NCBI RefSeq assembly: GCF_900172225.1
Contig: NZ_FWFO01000001.1
Location: 1,178,001 to 1,242,000 of the forward strand
Reading direction: 5' to 3'
DNA length: 64,000 bases
Source: Falsiruegeria litorea R37
GTDB lineage: Bacteria; Pseudomonadota; Alphaproteobacteria; Rhodobacterales; Rhodobacteraceae
Below are positions 1 to 9,179 of the stretch, one piece after another. The position numbers and the translations under genes are program-made. The notes beneath the pieces are model-generated. The model worked only from the letters and a program-made list of their open reading frames with translations, was not told the origin of the DNA and did no database searches. Every line of letters starts with the position of its first letter. Position 1 is the stretch's first letter.

Positions 1-1471
1 TTAGCGAAAGCAGCCAGAAGATGCTGGCCGACATGAGAGCAGCGGCGGGCACCGTGATGACCCAGGCCGCCACGATGGTCATGAAATGCGACCGACGAAC
101 CAGCTTGCGACGGCGGCGTTCCTCGCGCGCGATGCGTTTCTCAACGGGGCGATTGGCGCTGGATTTCTGTAGGCGCCGCTCCATGTGCCATTCGCGATAG
201 AACCCCACGCCGAACACGCCGCCAACGGCAATGTGGGTCGAACTGACCGGCAGCCCCAACCAGCTTGCGACGATCACGGTGATGGCGGCAGATAGCGCGA
301 CGCAATAGGCCCGCATCGGGTTCAGCTTAGTGATCTGGCTGCCCACCATACGGATCAGCTTGGGGCCAAACAGGAACAGACCAAACGAGATACCAAAGGC
401 ACCAATCACCATGACCCAGGTCGGGATTGCAACCTTGGCGGCAAAATCTCCGAATTCGGTGGCGTGAACGATGGCGGCCAGCGGACCAACCGCGTTGGCC
501 ACATCATTGGCACCATGCGCAAAGCTGAGCAGGGCGGCAGAAACGACCAGAGGCAACCCAAAAAGCGTTTTGACCGATTTATTGCGGTTCTCCAGCCCCT
601 CGGATTGGCGACGGATCAGCGGCACACAGAGCGCCCAAACCGCCAGGCCCCCGACTACCCCGATCAAAAGGGCAATCTCCAGCTCGATCTTGACGATCCG
701 CTTGAGACCTTTGACCGCGAGATAGGCGGAAAATGCGCCGGCCATCACACCCACAAGGATCGGAACCCAACGGCGCGAGGCGGCAATTTTGTCGTCCTGA
801 TACAAGATGCGTGCCTTGATCAAGGCCAGGAAACCGGCTGCGATCGCACCACCCAAAACCGGTGAAATGACCCAACTGGCGGCAATCTTGCCCATCGTGG
901 GCCAATTGACGGCCGTCATGCCGGCCGCTGCGATCCCGGCCCCCATAACTCCGCCCACAACCGAATGTGTGGTCGACACCGGCGCGCCCACCCATGTCGC
1001 CAGATTGACCCACAGTGCCGATGAAATGAGCGCGGCCATCATCGCCCAGATGAAAATCTCGCTGTTTTGCATGCCCGAGGGGTCGATGATCCCCTTGGAG
1101 ATGGTTGAGACGACATCTCCCCCGGCCAGCAGCGCGCCTGCGCTTTCTGCGATGGCGGCAATGGCGATGGCGCCACCCATAGTCAGCGCGTTGGCCCCAA
1201 CTGCGGGGCCCATATTGTTGGCAACATCATTGGCGCCGATGTTAATCGCCATATAGGCGCCAAACGCCGCTGCGGCGGCGATGATCAAGCTTCCCGATGT
1301 CGAACCAAAGGCCAGCATCGCCAATAGGGCAGCGATAACCATAAAGGCCAGAGCAATACCGGGGCCGACCATAGGGCGCGCAACATAGGCTGTTGCGACT
1401 TCAACCCGGGAAATCCGGTTCAAGTCGCGATCAAGAGTTGTCCACTTGTTGCTGTTTTCAGCGTCAGCCAT
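1..1471 (-). CDS. pit: Inorganic phosphate transporter, PiT family (partial, C-terminus beyond left edge)
   Basis: Low-affinity inner-membrane phosphate permease of the PiT family. The 490 visible codons start at ATG 1471 (protein begins MADAENSNKWTT) and stay open to the window edge. The inverted duplication typical of the family is visible: GANDVANN followed by PVSTTHSVVGG in the first half, and GANDVANA followed by PVSSTHIAVGG in the second. Between them are many hydrophobic helices and a basic cytoplasmic loop near the C-terminus (EERRRRKLVRRS). The protein is only slightly cut, since the last visible residues lie in what should be the final membrane helix. A PhoU-like DUF47 gene often accompanies pit; here the upstream neighbour is instead a Nudix gene on the same strand. 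Family assignment is secure; the transported ion (phosphate, perhaps as a metal complex) is inferred. Confidence 0.95.
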   Translation of the reverse strand, partial: MADAENSNKWTTLDRDLNRISRVEVATAYVARPMVGPGIALAFMVIAALLAMLAFGSTSGSLIIAAAAAFGAYMAINIGANDVANNMGPAVGANALTMGGAIAIAAIAESAGALLAGGDVVSTISKGIIDPSGMQNSEIFIWAMMAALISSALWVNLATWVGAPVSTTHSVVGGVMGAGIAAAGMTAVNWPTMGKIAASWVISPVLGGAIAAGFLALIKARILYQDDKIAASRRWVPILVGVMAGAFSAYLAVKGLKRIVKIELEIALLIGVVGGLAVWALCVPLIRRQSEGLENRNKSVKTLFGLPLVVSAALLSFAHGANDVANAVGPLAAIVHATEFGDFAAKVAIPTWVMVIGAFGISFGLFLFGPKLIRMVGSQITKLNPMRAYCVALSAAITVIVASWLGLPVSSTHIAVGGVFGVGFYREWHMERRLQKSSANRPVEKRIAREERRRRKLVRRSHFMTIVAAWVITVPAAALMSASIFWLLSL

Positions 1472-1548
1472 GTGTCCGCCATCCCTTCCGTATCTAGCGC
1501 GCGCTACTAGTGGCAGATTGGAACAGGCACAAGTCGATCTTCATAAAA

Positions 1549-1566
1549 CTGTCGTGAAACTGTTAC
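1549..1566 (+). promoter_or_regulatory. Pho-box-like direct repeat upstream of pit
   Basis: CTGTCGT, four bases, then CTGTTAC: two imperfect 7-mers 11 bp apart, resembling the PhoB consensus CTGTCAT-N4-CTGTCAT. The site lies about 80 bp upstream of the pit start and touches the end of the Nudix gene. It points away from pit, which would fit a repressive or bidirectional arrangement better than classical activation. Candidate only. Confidence 0.35.
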
Positions 1567-2021
1567 AAGCTCAGCAAAATGGCCTTGAGTTGCGGCTCTC
1601 GCACCAGGTTTGCGGCTTCGCCCGCCGACATCCACTGTCTTTGTCGCTGGCTTGCTTCGGGATATTCATCCGACAACTCGGAAACGTTGATCTTGTAGAC
1701 CTGCGTTTCCACCGGTTCGGATGTCCCGTTGGACAGAACCTTGTCGTAGTTGTATCGACCAATTGGGCTCTTTTGCGCATGCGCGTCTTTGACACCCGCC
1801 TCTTCCCAGGCCTCTTGCAGGGCGGTCTCGGGGCCATTCAGACCCTCAATCGGCCACCCCTTGGGAACGATCCAGCGCCCGGTTCCACGGCTGGTTATCA
1901 TCAAGACTTCGTGGCCATCTGTCCCGTCTCGCAGACACAACGCAGCGACCTGAACCCGTTTGGGGCGGAAGAAGAGTGGCCGGACGACTTCCTGCCAAGC
2001 GATTTCAAGTACATTTGTCAT
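1563..2021 (-). CDS. Nudix hydrolase, DIPP-like
   Basis: A 152-residue single-domain Nudix protein that hydrolyses a nucleoside-diphosphate-linked compound or an inositol or oligophosphate substrate. The Nudix box is seen around residues 55-79 as PKGW...ETALQEAWEEAGV; the usual Arg of REUXEE is Gln here. The PKG(W) lead-in resembles diphosphoinositol-polyphosphate phosphohydrolase-type Nudix proteins. The start is ATG 2021. It reads toward pit, 91 bp away, and is divergent from gnd across a 163-bp region. Its place between a phosphate permease and a possible Pho box suggests a role in polyphosphate or phosphate metabolism, but this is inference from position. The substrate cannot be told from sequence. 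Confidence 0.85.
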   Translation of the reverse strand: MTNVLEIAWQEVVRPLFFRPKRVQVAALCLRDGTDGHEVLMITSRGTGRWIVPKGWPIEGLNGPETALQEAWEEAGVKDAHAQKSPIGRYNYDKVLSNGTSEPVETQVYKINVSELSDEYPEASQRQRQWMSAGEAANLVREPQLKAILLSL

Positions 2022-2184
2022 GGTTCAAGCTCGATCCGGCCGCCTTGTTTCACGGCATTTCGAAAGGAATATAAGGAATGTAGCATTACTTACAATGACC
2101 AGACGGTTAATCGCTCCGTCTTTGTCTTGCGCCCGTGTCCGTGATGTCGCAACCTTGCCAGATCGAACAGGTGCGAGGTGAAAC

Positions 2185-3576
2185 ATGGCGCAAACACAGG
2201 CGCGGGTCGGAGTCTACGGGTTGGGTACGATGGGCAGCGCCTTGGCACTAAACCTGGCGGAGAACGGGATTGAGATTGCTGTAAGCAACCGCGAGCCAGA
2301 TTGGATACCCTCTTTCTTGGCCGAAGCTGGCACATTGGCAGAGCGGATCAAAGGTGTCGAAGATCTGGCTGGCTTTGTGGCGTCCATCGCCTCGCCGCGT
2401 GTGATTGTGCTGATGATCCCATCTGGGGCACCTGTTGATGCCATGATCGAACGGCTGGCCCCTTTGTTGGATGAAAACGATACGGTTGTTGACGCGGGCA
2501 ACGCAGATTTCAACGAAACCCGTCGGCGTACGACAACCTCCACAGGGTTTCATTTTGTGGGGATGGGTGTTTCCGGCGGCGAAGAAGGTGCCCGAACGGG
2601 GCCTTCGATGATGGTTGGCGGCTCGGATCACAGTTGGCAACAACTGGCGCCGATGCTCGAACCCATTGCTGCCCGGTTTCAAAATGACCCATGCGTGGCG
2701 CATGTAGGGCCCGATGGGGCTGGGCATTTCGTCAAGACGGTGCACAACGGTATCGAATATGCCGACATGCAGATGATCTCGGAAATCTACGGGCTGCTTC
2801 GGGATGGGCAGGGCTGGGAGGCCCCTAGGATCGGCGCTCTGTTTTCGGGCTGGTCAGACGGCAAGCTGGCTTCTTTCCTGGTCGAAACAACAGCACGGGT
2901 TTTGCAGACATTTGACCCGACCAGCAATAGACCTTTGGTGGATATGATCCGTGATCAGGCGGGGCAAAAGGGAACCGGACGCTGGACGGTGATCGAGGCC
3001 CTGAAGCTGGGGCAATCCGCCAGCACCATCGAGGCAGCCGTCGGAGCGCGGGCCTGGTCGTCTGCAAAGTCCGCACGCCTGGCAGCTGCAACGCAGTTTC
3101 CAGGGTTCGGGCAAATTGAAATCGAGACCGAAAAATTCGAAGACGCGTTGTTTGCGGGTCGCGTATTGGCGCATTTGCAAGGGTTTGAAGTCCTGCGTGC
3201 GGCTTCTGCCGAGTATGATTGGTCTCTGGATTTGGCAAGGATTGCCGAAATCTGGCGGGCGGGCTGCATCATTCGTTCGCGCTTGCTGGATGATCTGGCC
3301 CCTCTTTTGCGGCAAACGCCTGACCGGCCGGTTCTTTTGGCTGAAGGGATGGCCGAGCTTCTGTCGCCTGAAATTCCGGCCTTGCGGCGGGTGGTTGGCG
3401 CGGCGGTTTCTGCTGGGTTGCCGGTGCCGGCCCTGTCCGCGGGGTTGGCGTGGTTCGACACCGCGCGTCAGGAAACAGGCACCGCAAACTTGATCCAGGC
3501 CCAGCGAGACGCGTTTGGGGTTCATGGGTTCGAGCGCACCGATGCACCAGGGAAACATCATGGCGACTGGAAGTAG
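2185..3576 (+). CDS. gnd: 6-phosphogluconate dehydrogenase, decarboxylating
   Basis: Cytoplasmic NADP-dependent oxidative decarboxylation of 6-phosphogluconate to ribulose 5-phosphate (pentose phosphate pathway). The 463-residue length is normal for the long-chain family. The N-terminal Rossmann motif is GLGTMG (12-17). The substrate-binding signature GVSGGEEGA lies at 128-136, and the catalytic Lys/Glu segment HFVKTVHNGIEY gives K184 and E191. The long helical C-terminal domain is complete. Start ATG 2185 follows a GAGGTG ribosome site. The SDR gene begins 9 bp downstream, so the two are probably one operon devoted to sugar acid or pentose metabolism. Confidence 0.96.
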   Translation: MAQTQARVGVYGLGTMGSALALNLAENGIEIAVSNREPDWIPSFLAEAGTLAERIKGVEDLAGFVASIASPRVIVLMIPSGAPVDAMIERLAPLLDENDTVVDAGNADFNETRRRTTTSTGFHFVGMGVSGGEEGARTGPSMMVGGSDHSWQQLAPMLEPIAARFQNDPCVAHVGPDGAGHFVKTVHNGIEYADMQMISEIYGLLRDGQGWEAPRIGALFSGWSDGKLASFLVETTARVLQTFDPTSNRPLVDMIRDQAGQKGTGRWTVIEALKLGQSASTIEAAVGARAWSSAKSARLAAATQFPGFGQIEIETEKFEDALFAGRVLAHLQGFEVLRAASAEYDWSLDLARIAEIWRAGCIIRSRLLDDLAPLLRQTPDRPVLLAEGMAELLSPEIPALRRVVGAAVSAGLPVPALSAGLAWFDTARQETGTANLIQAQRDAFGVHGFERTDAPGKHHGDWK

Positions 3577-3585
3577 GGACGTACG

Positions 3586-4335
3586 ATGAAAACGGCATTG
3601 GTTACCGGAGCCGCGCGTGGCATTGGACTTGCAACATCCGGGCAACTGACCGAGCAGGGTTGGCGCGTGATCATGCTCGACCGTGATGTTGAGACATTGA
3701 CCGAAGCGGTTCACAGCGTCGAGGGCGCGGTGGCCTGTGAGGCTGACGTGTCCAGCCCCGAGGATGCCACCCGGGTGGCCAATTGGCTGGGCTCCGAGTT
3801 CGGACGTTTGGACGGGCTGGTGAACAATGCGGGCGTGGCCGACTTTGGCCCGATCCGCGAGACCAGCTTTGAGCGATGGAAAACCGTCATGGCCACCAAT
3901 CTGGACGGCCCCTTTTTGATGACGCAGGCGCTGACCGCATTGTTGTCGGGTGGTGACGGCGGCGCGGTGGTCAACATCACTTCGATTTCCGGCCTGCGCG
4001 CGTCGACCCTGCGTGTGGCTTATGGAACGTCCAAGGCAGGATTGGCGCAATTGACCTTGCAGCAGGCTGCGGAACTGGGCGAGCTGGGCATTCGCGTCAA
4101 CGCGGTCGCCCCAGGGCCCGTGGACACCAAGCTGGCGCTGGCGGTGCACACACCGGACATCCGCGCGGCCTATCATGATGCCATTCCTTTGAACCGCTAC
4201 GGTAGCGAGGAGGAGATCGCCGCGGCCATCACGTTCCTGCTGAGCGACAAGGCAAGTTACATCACCGGGCAGATCTTGGCCGCGGATGGCGGGTTCCAGG
4301 CCACGGGGATCGGCTTGCCCAGTCTACGCTCGTAG
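3586..4335 (+). CDS. SDR family NAD(P)-dependent oxidoreductase
   Basis: Classical short-chain dehydrogenase of 249 residues. It has the cofactor motif TGAARGIG (7-14), NNAG (80-83), active-site Y146xxxK150 (YGTSK), and the conserved APGPVDT segment after the catalytic helix. The C-terminal IDG-like end reads GQILAADGG. It lies 9 bp after gnd and is probably cotranscribed, so a sugar, gluconate or polyol substrate is plausible. SDR substrates cannot be inferred reliably from sequence, and other choices (3-oxoacyl reductase-like) remain open. A copy of the dispersed GC-rich repeat follows immediately and may end the transcript. Confidence 0.88.
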   Translation: MKTALVTGAARGIGLATSGQLTEQGWRVIMLDRDVETLTEAVHSVEGAVACEADVSSPEDATRVANWLGSEFGRLDGLVNNAGVADFGPIRETSFERWKTVMATNLDGPFLMTQALTALLSGGDGGAVVNITSISGLRASTLRVAYGTSKAGLAQLTLQQAAELGELGIRVNAVAPGPVDTKLALAVHTPDIRAAYHDAIPLNRYGSEEEIAAAITFLLSDKASYITGQILAADGGFQATGIGLPSLRS

Positions 4336-4336
4336 C

Positions 4337-4411
4337 GCTCCCGCCCGGTTGGCATGCATTGAAAATGCACGCAAACCCGTTGGGCCGGGCAGCGCGCCTG
4401 CGGCGCGCTGC
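4337..4411 (+). repeat. Dispersed GC-rich hairpin repeat, copy 1
   Basis: Begins with GCTCCCGCCC, carries GTTGGGCC at 4379-4386, and ends in a perfect 9-bp hairpin (4389-4397 with 4403-4411). The same order and nearly the same spacing recur at 10008-10082 (reverse orientation) and 36549-36623. It sits between the ends of the convergent genes for the SDR and HrpB. Confidence 0.7.
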
Positions 4412-4448
4412 GGTTGCGTCAAGCCGCAAGTGTATGGGCTAAAACGGG

Positions 4449-6899
4449 TCATTTTCTGCGTTTCGCCCGAAGGGTCGGATCCTCTTGGGTGGGATCTTCG
4501 GGCCAGGGGTGTTTGGGATATTGCGCCCGCATGTCCTTGCGCACATCCGCATAGGATCCGGTCCAGAACCCAGGTAGATCGCGGGTGATCTGGATCGGCC
4601 GTTGCGCGGGCGACAGCAGCGTGATCTTCAGGGGCACCCCGCCGCTGGTGGGATGCCGTGTCACGCCGAACATCTCTTGCAGGCGGACCTGGATTTCGGG
4701 GTTGCCGTCGGCGTCATAATCGATGGCGATCTTGCGCCCCAGTGGTGTCACGAACTTCGACGGCACCAGACGATCGAGCGTCTGCGTCTGGTCCCAGCTG
4801 AGCGCCGCTTGCAGTGCGGGCAGCGGGTCGAAGCGTTTCCAGTCCTCGGCGCTGCGTACGCCGGTGAGCATCGGCAGCAGCCAGCCCTCAAGCGTGGCCA
4901 TCAGCCCGTCTTGCGAGAAATCCGGCATCTCGGCCCCATCCGTGCGCGCAAGTTCCACCCGAGCTGCCAGCCGTGCGGCAGCCCCGTCCAACCGCAGCCC
5001 AAGATCGCGCACGCCGTCCAACATGGCCAGGGCAACCGCATCGGGTGGCACATCCTTCCAGATGCGGTCATCCAGAGCGATGGCCCCGAAACACTCACGC
5101 TTGCGGGCCACCACGCGGCGTTCACGTTTCGACCATTCGCAATGATCGACCCACGCAATCTGATCGGCAAAGAGGGCGCGGACCTCACCCTCGGAGATGC
5201 GTGCAGCCAACCTGACGCGCGCCTCGCGGGGGTTGCCGTCGGTGTCGAGCGCCACGACCAGGGGGGCTGCGGCCAGAGTATCGCTGTCCTCCATCACAAC
5301 GCCCTTACCGCCCGACAGGACATAGCGCGCCGCGTCGCCCTTGCGCCGTTGTCCGATCCGATCAGGGTAGGCAAGCGCGGCCATGGCGGCTGGTGAGAGA
5401 TCGCTGCCTTTGGTGCGGGTCAAGGCACGAAGGCGCTTGGTGTCGGCCCGGACGCGTTCAAGGACGCCAAAGTTCACCTGATACGACCGCTTGCGCTGAA
5501 ACGCCTTTGGATCGCGCATGGCCTCTATCCGCAAGGCCAGGTCCGAGGGGGCACCTCGCAGAGGATCGCGTTCCGCAAAAAGGGCAGCCATAGAGGCAGC
5601 CGCGTGACCCGCGGTCACCAGCATATGAGCCAGGCGAGGGTGCAGAGGCAGGGCGGTCAGAGCTCGTCCGTGGTCGGTCATCCGGTTCGCGCCGTCCAAA
5701 GCGCCCAGCATCTGCAAAAGTGCGCGCGCTTCGGCAAGTGCCCCTGCGGGAGGAGGAGTGAGGAACGCCAGATCCGTGGCGTCTGCCCCCCAAAGCGCAA
5801 GTTCCAGCGCCAGCCCGGTCAGGTCGGCGGCTTCGATCTCGGCCGGGGGGTAAGCAAAGAGCGCGCCTTCCTCTCCTCTGGTCCAGAGGCGATAGCAGAC
5901 CCCGGCGGCCACACGGCCGGCGCGGCCTGCGCGTTGCGTGGCTTCGGCCCGGGTCACCCGTTCGGTGACCAGCCGCGACATGCCCGAGCCGGGGTCGAAC
6001 CTGGCGCGGCGGGCCTGGCCCATATCCACCACAACCCGGATGTCCTGAATGGTAAGCGATGTTTCCGCGATCGAGGTTGCCAGAACCACCTTGCGGCCTG
6101 TTTTGACTGGGGCAATGGCGGCGCGCTGATCGGAAAAGGGCATCGCGCCAAACAGCGGTCGGACGGTACAATCGCCGGGCAGCTGCGCGTTCAAGGCACC
6201 CTCAGCGCGGCGGATCTCTCCCTCGCCGGGCAAAAACACCAGAATTCCACCGCCTTCGGCCCGTGTGTCACGCTCGGCCCGCACCACCAGATCAACCAAC
6301 GCATCCAGCTTGCGTGCCTTGGGGGGCAAAGGCCGGTCAAGCCAGCGGGTTTCAACTGGAAAACTCCGCCCTTCGGATGTTACCAGCGGCGCGCCCATCA
6401 GCTCGGCAACGGGACCGGCGTCAAGTGTCGCGGACATCGCGATCAGCATCAGGTCGTCGCGCAGTGCTTCGGCGACCTCAAGACTCAGAGCCAGGCCAAG
6501 GTCGGCGTTCAAAGAGCGTTCGTGGAACTCATCAAACAGGATCGCGCCGACGCCGGGCAAGTCAGGTTCGGATTGCAGCATCCGGGTCAGAATACCCTCG
6601 GTCACAACTTCAATCCGAGTCACTTTCGTGGTTTTGGAGTCGCCCCGGATTCGGTAGCCAACCGTTTGCCCAACAGGTTCTCCCAAGGTTTGCGCCATAC
6701 GTTCGGCAGCAGCGCGCGCCGCCAGTCGGCGGGGTTCCAGCATGATGATGCGCCCGGTGCACAGGTCCGCCTCGAGCATCGCAAGGGGGACGCGCGTGGT
6801 CTTGCCCGCACCGGGCGGGGCCTGCAACACGGCGCGGCCTGTGCGGCGCAGGGCGTCGATCAGATCAGGGAGGGCGTCTTCGATGGGGAGCTTGCTCAT
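4449..6899 (-). CDS. hrpB: ATP-dependent helicase HrpB
   Basis: An 816-residue DEAH/RHA-type RNA helicase, the usual length for HrpB. Walker A APPGAGKTTR is at 27-36 and the DEFH box (FDEFHERS) at 123-126. SATLD (motif III), the TSIAETSLTI segment and the QRAGRAGR motif VI follow. The C-terminal HrpB domain ends with KHPWPEDPT near a lysine-rich tail. The biological role of HrpB in proteobacteria is poorly defined. It starts at ATG 6899, 32 bp after the DUF3108 gene ends, so the two may be cotranscribed. Convergent with the gnd-SDR unit. Confidence 0.95.
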   Translation of the reverse strand: MSKLPIEDALPDLIDALRRTGRAVLQAPPGAGKTTRVPLAMLEADLCTGRIIMLEPRRLAARAAAERMAQTLGEPVGQTVGYRIRGDSKTTKVTRIEVVTEGILTRMLQSEPDLPGVGAILFDEFHERSLNADLGLALSLEVAEALRDDLMLIAMSATLDAGPVAELMGAPLVTSEGRSFPVETRWLDRPLPPKARKLDALVDLVVRAERDTRAEGGGILVFLPGEGEIRRAEGALNAQLPGDCTVRPLFGAMPFSDQRAAIAPVKTGRKVVLATSIAETSLTIQDIRVVVDMGQARRARFDPGSGMSRLVTERVTRAEATQRAGRAGRVAAGVCYRLWTRGEEGALFAYPPAEIEAADLTGLALELALWGADATDLAFLTPPPAGALAEARALLQMLGALDGANRMTDHGRALTALPLHPRLAHMLVTAGHAAASMAALFAERDPLRGAPSDLALRIEAMRDPKAFQRKRSYQVNFGVLERVRADTKRLRALTRTKGSDLSPAAMAALAYPDRIGQRRKGDAARYVLSGGKGVVMEDSDTLAAAPLVVALDTDGNPREARVRLAARISEGEVRALFADQIAWVDHCEWSKRERRVVARKRECFGAIALDDRIWKDVPPDAVALAMLDGVRDLGLRLDGAAARLAARVELARTDGAEMPDFSQDGLMATLEGWLLPMLTGVRSAEDWKRFDPLPALQAALSWDQTQTLDRLVPSKFVTPLGRKIAIDYDADGNPEIQVRLQEMFGVTRHPTSGGVPLKITLLSPAQRPIQITRDLPGFWTGSYADVRKDMRAQYPKHPWPEDPTQEDPTLRAKRRK

Positions 6900-6931
6900 G
6901 CTCGCCTTATCGCCAAAGCGCGCGGCGGCGT

Positions 6932-7648
6932 CTAGCGCCGGGTCAGGACGGCGGTGCCACGAGAGCTGGTGACGCGTGCCTCTTGCACCCGCATCACGGC
7001 CCCGGCGGGCACGTAAGTAAGCTCAAAGCTGGAATTGCGCCCCTGTCGCAGTTGTTTGGCCGAATAGCCGCCCAGCCGTCGAAATTGTCCGGTGCAGATC
7101 ACCTTTTCTCCCTCGGCCTTGCGACCTGTCATATAGGCGATAGTCCGGCGCGCGCCGTCAAAGATCGGCTGGTTGAGTTTGCACAGTTGCGCGCGCGGTT
7201 GATCCCGCAGGGCAACAAACATTGCGGTCAGTGGATCGACCGTATCCGTCTGTGCGGTGGCATCCAGAACTTCGGCATCTTCGGTTCCCAGCTTGCCGCC
7301 TGTCAGCAGGGGAAAGCCAGAGGAATAGTCCATCTGGGCCGATGATTGTCGCCGCCCTGTCCGAACCTGTTCGGAGTATCGTATTGGGGTAAATTCACGG
7401 CCTTGCTTGCGCCCCGTGGCCGACATGGTGAACCAAATTCGGCCAAGCTGTTTGACCACCCCAGTGGTTTCAAATCTGGCCTTAACATCGTAGAAGCCCG
7501 CGCGATCCTGCCCGGTGACGCGAAATTCACCGATTTTTACACCCCAAGCCTGAACATCAAAGAGCGCGTCAGTGTCTGCCGCCCGTGCCGGGAGGGCGCT
7601 GAACAGGGGCAAGACCATAAGGGCAAGGGCTATGCGGCGAAGATACAT
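6932..7648 (-). CDS. DUF3108 domain protein, periplasmic
   Basis: A 238-residue protein with a clear N-terminal signal peptide (MYLRRIALALMVLPLFSALPARA|AD). The mature part is a DUF3108-type beta-rich domain with the segments VQAWGVKIGEFRVTG and DPLTAMFVAL typical of this alphaproteobacterial family. ATG 7648 was chosen because it begins directly at the signal peptide and has AAAGGG upstream; a TTG six codons earlier is less likely. Function is unknown for the family; an envelope role is inferred from the signal peptide. Divergent from meaB with about 80 bp between them. Confidence 0.85.
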   Translation of the reverse strand: MYLRRIALALMVLPLFSALPARAADTDALFDVQAWGVKIGEFRVTGQDRAGFYDVKARFETTGVVKQLGRIWFTMSATGRKQGREFTPIRYSEQVRTGRRQSSAQMDYSSGFPLLTGGKLGTEDAEVLDATAQTDTVDPLTAMFVALRDQPRAQLCKLNQPIFDGARRTIAYMTGRKAEGEKVICTGQFRRLGGYSAKQLRQGRNSSFELTYVPAGAVMRVQEARVTSSRGTAVLTRR

Positions 7649-7728
7649 ATTGAGAAACCCTTTCAAACTCTGGACAAAGCAACCCGCTCGGCGTCAAGTA
7701 GCGCAAATTTGAAAAGGGTCGAACCACC

Positions 7729-8706
7729 ATGGACATCGCACAGCTGGGTGACAAGATTTTGACAGGTGATCGCAGGGCTTTGGCGCGTGCGATCACATTG
7801 GTCGAAAGCGGGCGCACAGATCATCGCGTGCAGGCCACGGCTTTGCTGGAGCAGTTGAGTTCCGCCCGACGGCAGGCAATGCGGATTGGCTTGTCCGGAA
7901 CACCAGGTGTAGGGAAGTCCACCTTTATCGAATCTTTTGGAATGCATCTGGTTGGCCAAGGGTTGCGCGTGGCCGTGCTGGCCGTTGACCCCAGCTCATC
8001 TCGTTCTGGCGGCTCGATTTTGGGCGACAAGACGCGCATGGAGCGCCTGAGCCGCGAGCGCAACGCATTTATTCGCCCTTCTCCCAGCCAGACGCATCTT
8101 GGCGGGGTGGCGCGACGTACGCGAGAAGCCGTCGCCTTGTGCGAGGCGGCAGGATTCGATGTGGTGCTGATCGAAACAGTCGGGGTCGGTCAATCCGAGA
8201 CGGTTGTGGCCGAGATGTCGGATCTGTTTTTGCTGTTGCTTGCACCGGCTGGTGGTGATGAATTGCAGGGCGTCAAACGCGGCATCATGGAAATGGCGGA
8301 TCTGATCCTAGTCAACAAGGCGGACGGTGATCTGAAACCGGCGGCCACGCGGACATGTGCCGACTATGCGGGGGCCTTGCGCTTGCTGCGCAAACGTCCG
8401 CAGGACCCAAAGGAGTTTCCCAAAGCCATGATGGTTTCGGCTCTGCAAGAGGATGGTTTGACCACGGCGTGGGATGAAATGAAGGCGCTGATCACGTGGC
8501 GCAAGGAGAACGGCTTTTGGGAGATGACCCGGGCCAATCAGGCGCGCTATTGGTTCGATCAAGAAGTGCGCCAGGCGCTTTTGGCGCAGCTCGACACGCC
8601 CGAAGCACGCGCGCGGATGGATCAACTGGCGCAAGATGTGGCTCGGGGCGCGCTAGGCCCGGCGATGGCGGCCGATCAAATGCTGCAATCTCTGTCACGG
8701 ATCTGA
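7729..8706 (+). CDS. meaB: Methylmalonyl-CoA mutase-associated GTPase MeaB (ArgK family)
   Basis: G3E-type P-loop GTPase that protects and reactivates B12-dependent acyl-CoA mutases. At 325 residues it is standard length. P-loop GTPGVGKS is at 57-64, followed by VDPSSSRSGGSILGDKTRM, ETVGVGQSE, and the NKAD guanine-specificity motif in LILVNKADGD. The start ATG 7729 has AAAGGG upstream. No mutase gene is in this window. Family assignment is secure; the partner mutase (methylmalonyl- or ethylmalonyl-CoA mutase) is inference. Confidence 0.94.
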   Translation: MDIAQLGDKILTGDRRALARAITLVESGRTDHRVQATALLEQLSSARRQAMRIGLSGTPGVGKSTFIESFGMHLVGQGLRVAVLAVDPSSSRSGGSILGDKTRMERLSRERNAFIRPSPSQTHLGGVARRTREAVALCEAAGFDVVLIETVGVGQSETVVAEMSDLFLLLLAPAGGDELQGVKRGIMEMADLILVNKADGDLKPAATRTCADYAGALRLLRKRPQDPKEFPKAMMVSALQEDGLTTAWDEMKALITWRKENGFWEMTRANQARYWFDQEVRQALLAQLDTPEARARMDQLAQDVARGALGPAMAADQMLQSLSRI

Positions 8707-9179
8707 GGGGCAGGGCCCCAAGTTCCAGAATTCCGTCTTGTTGCGCCGTTGAAGGAAGTTCGAGCATCAAACCTGCCTTATCTGGATCGGGCTGCCGATG
8801 CAGGCATCCGAAATCATTGAGTTTTTCCAAAAGAGCTCGCGGCAAAGCCGGTGTGAATCGTCGTCGTGTTACGAGCAGAATTGTCTTTACCAATCGTATT
8901 GGGGCAAAGAGGTGCAAGGATCGGGGCTTCGGCGTTCGACTGGTGGCCGGTCTTGTTGCCAAGATTTGAGGAAAAGACTGCCGTGAGTGATTTCATGCAT
9001 ACCTTTCGGCACATCGAAAGACCTCAGTTTTCGGGGCGAACAAAATAGGAAATCGCCAGATAGGTGACGTGAACGCCAAGCTGCATATGATTTAGGGGGG
9101 GGGCAATGGATCTCGCTGAAACCGTCAAGATTGGTCTATGAAAGAAGAATGCGTCCAGAATCTAGGGATCGGAAAATTG
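8707..9179. other. Intergenic stretch without a supported gene
   Basis: After the meaB stop there is a short GGGGC/GCCCC inverted repeat without a T-tract. About 450 bp follow in which short open frames on both strands show no recognisable domain or good ribosome site. A run of nine G lies near 9096. Possibly a decayed gene or untranslated leader of the sirtuin gene; nothing further is supported. Confidence 0.4.
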
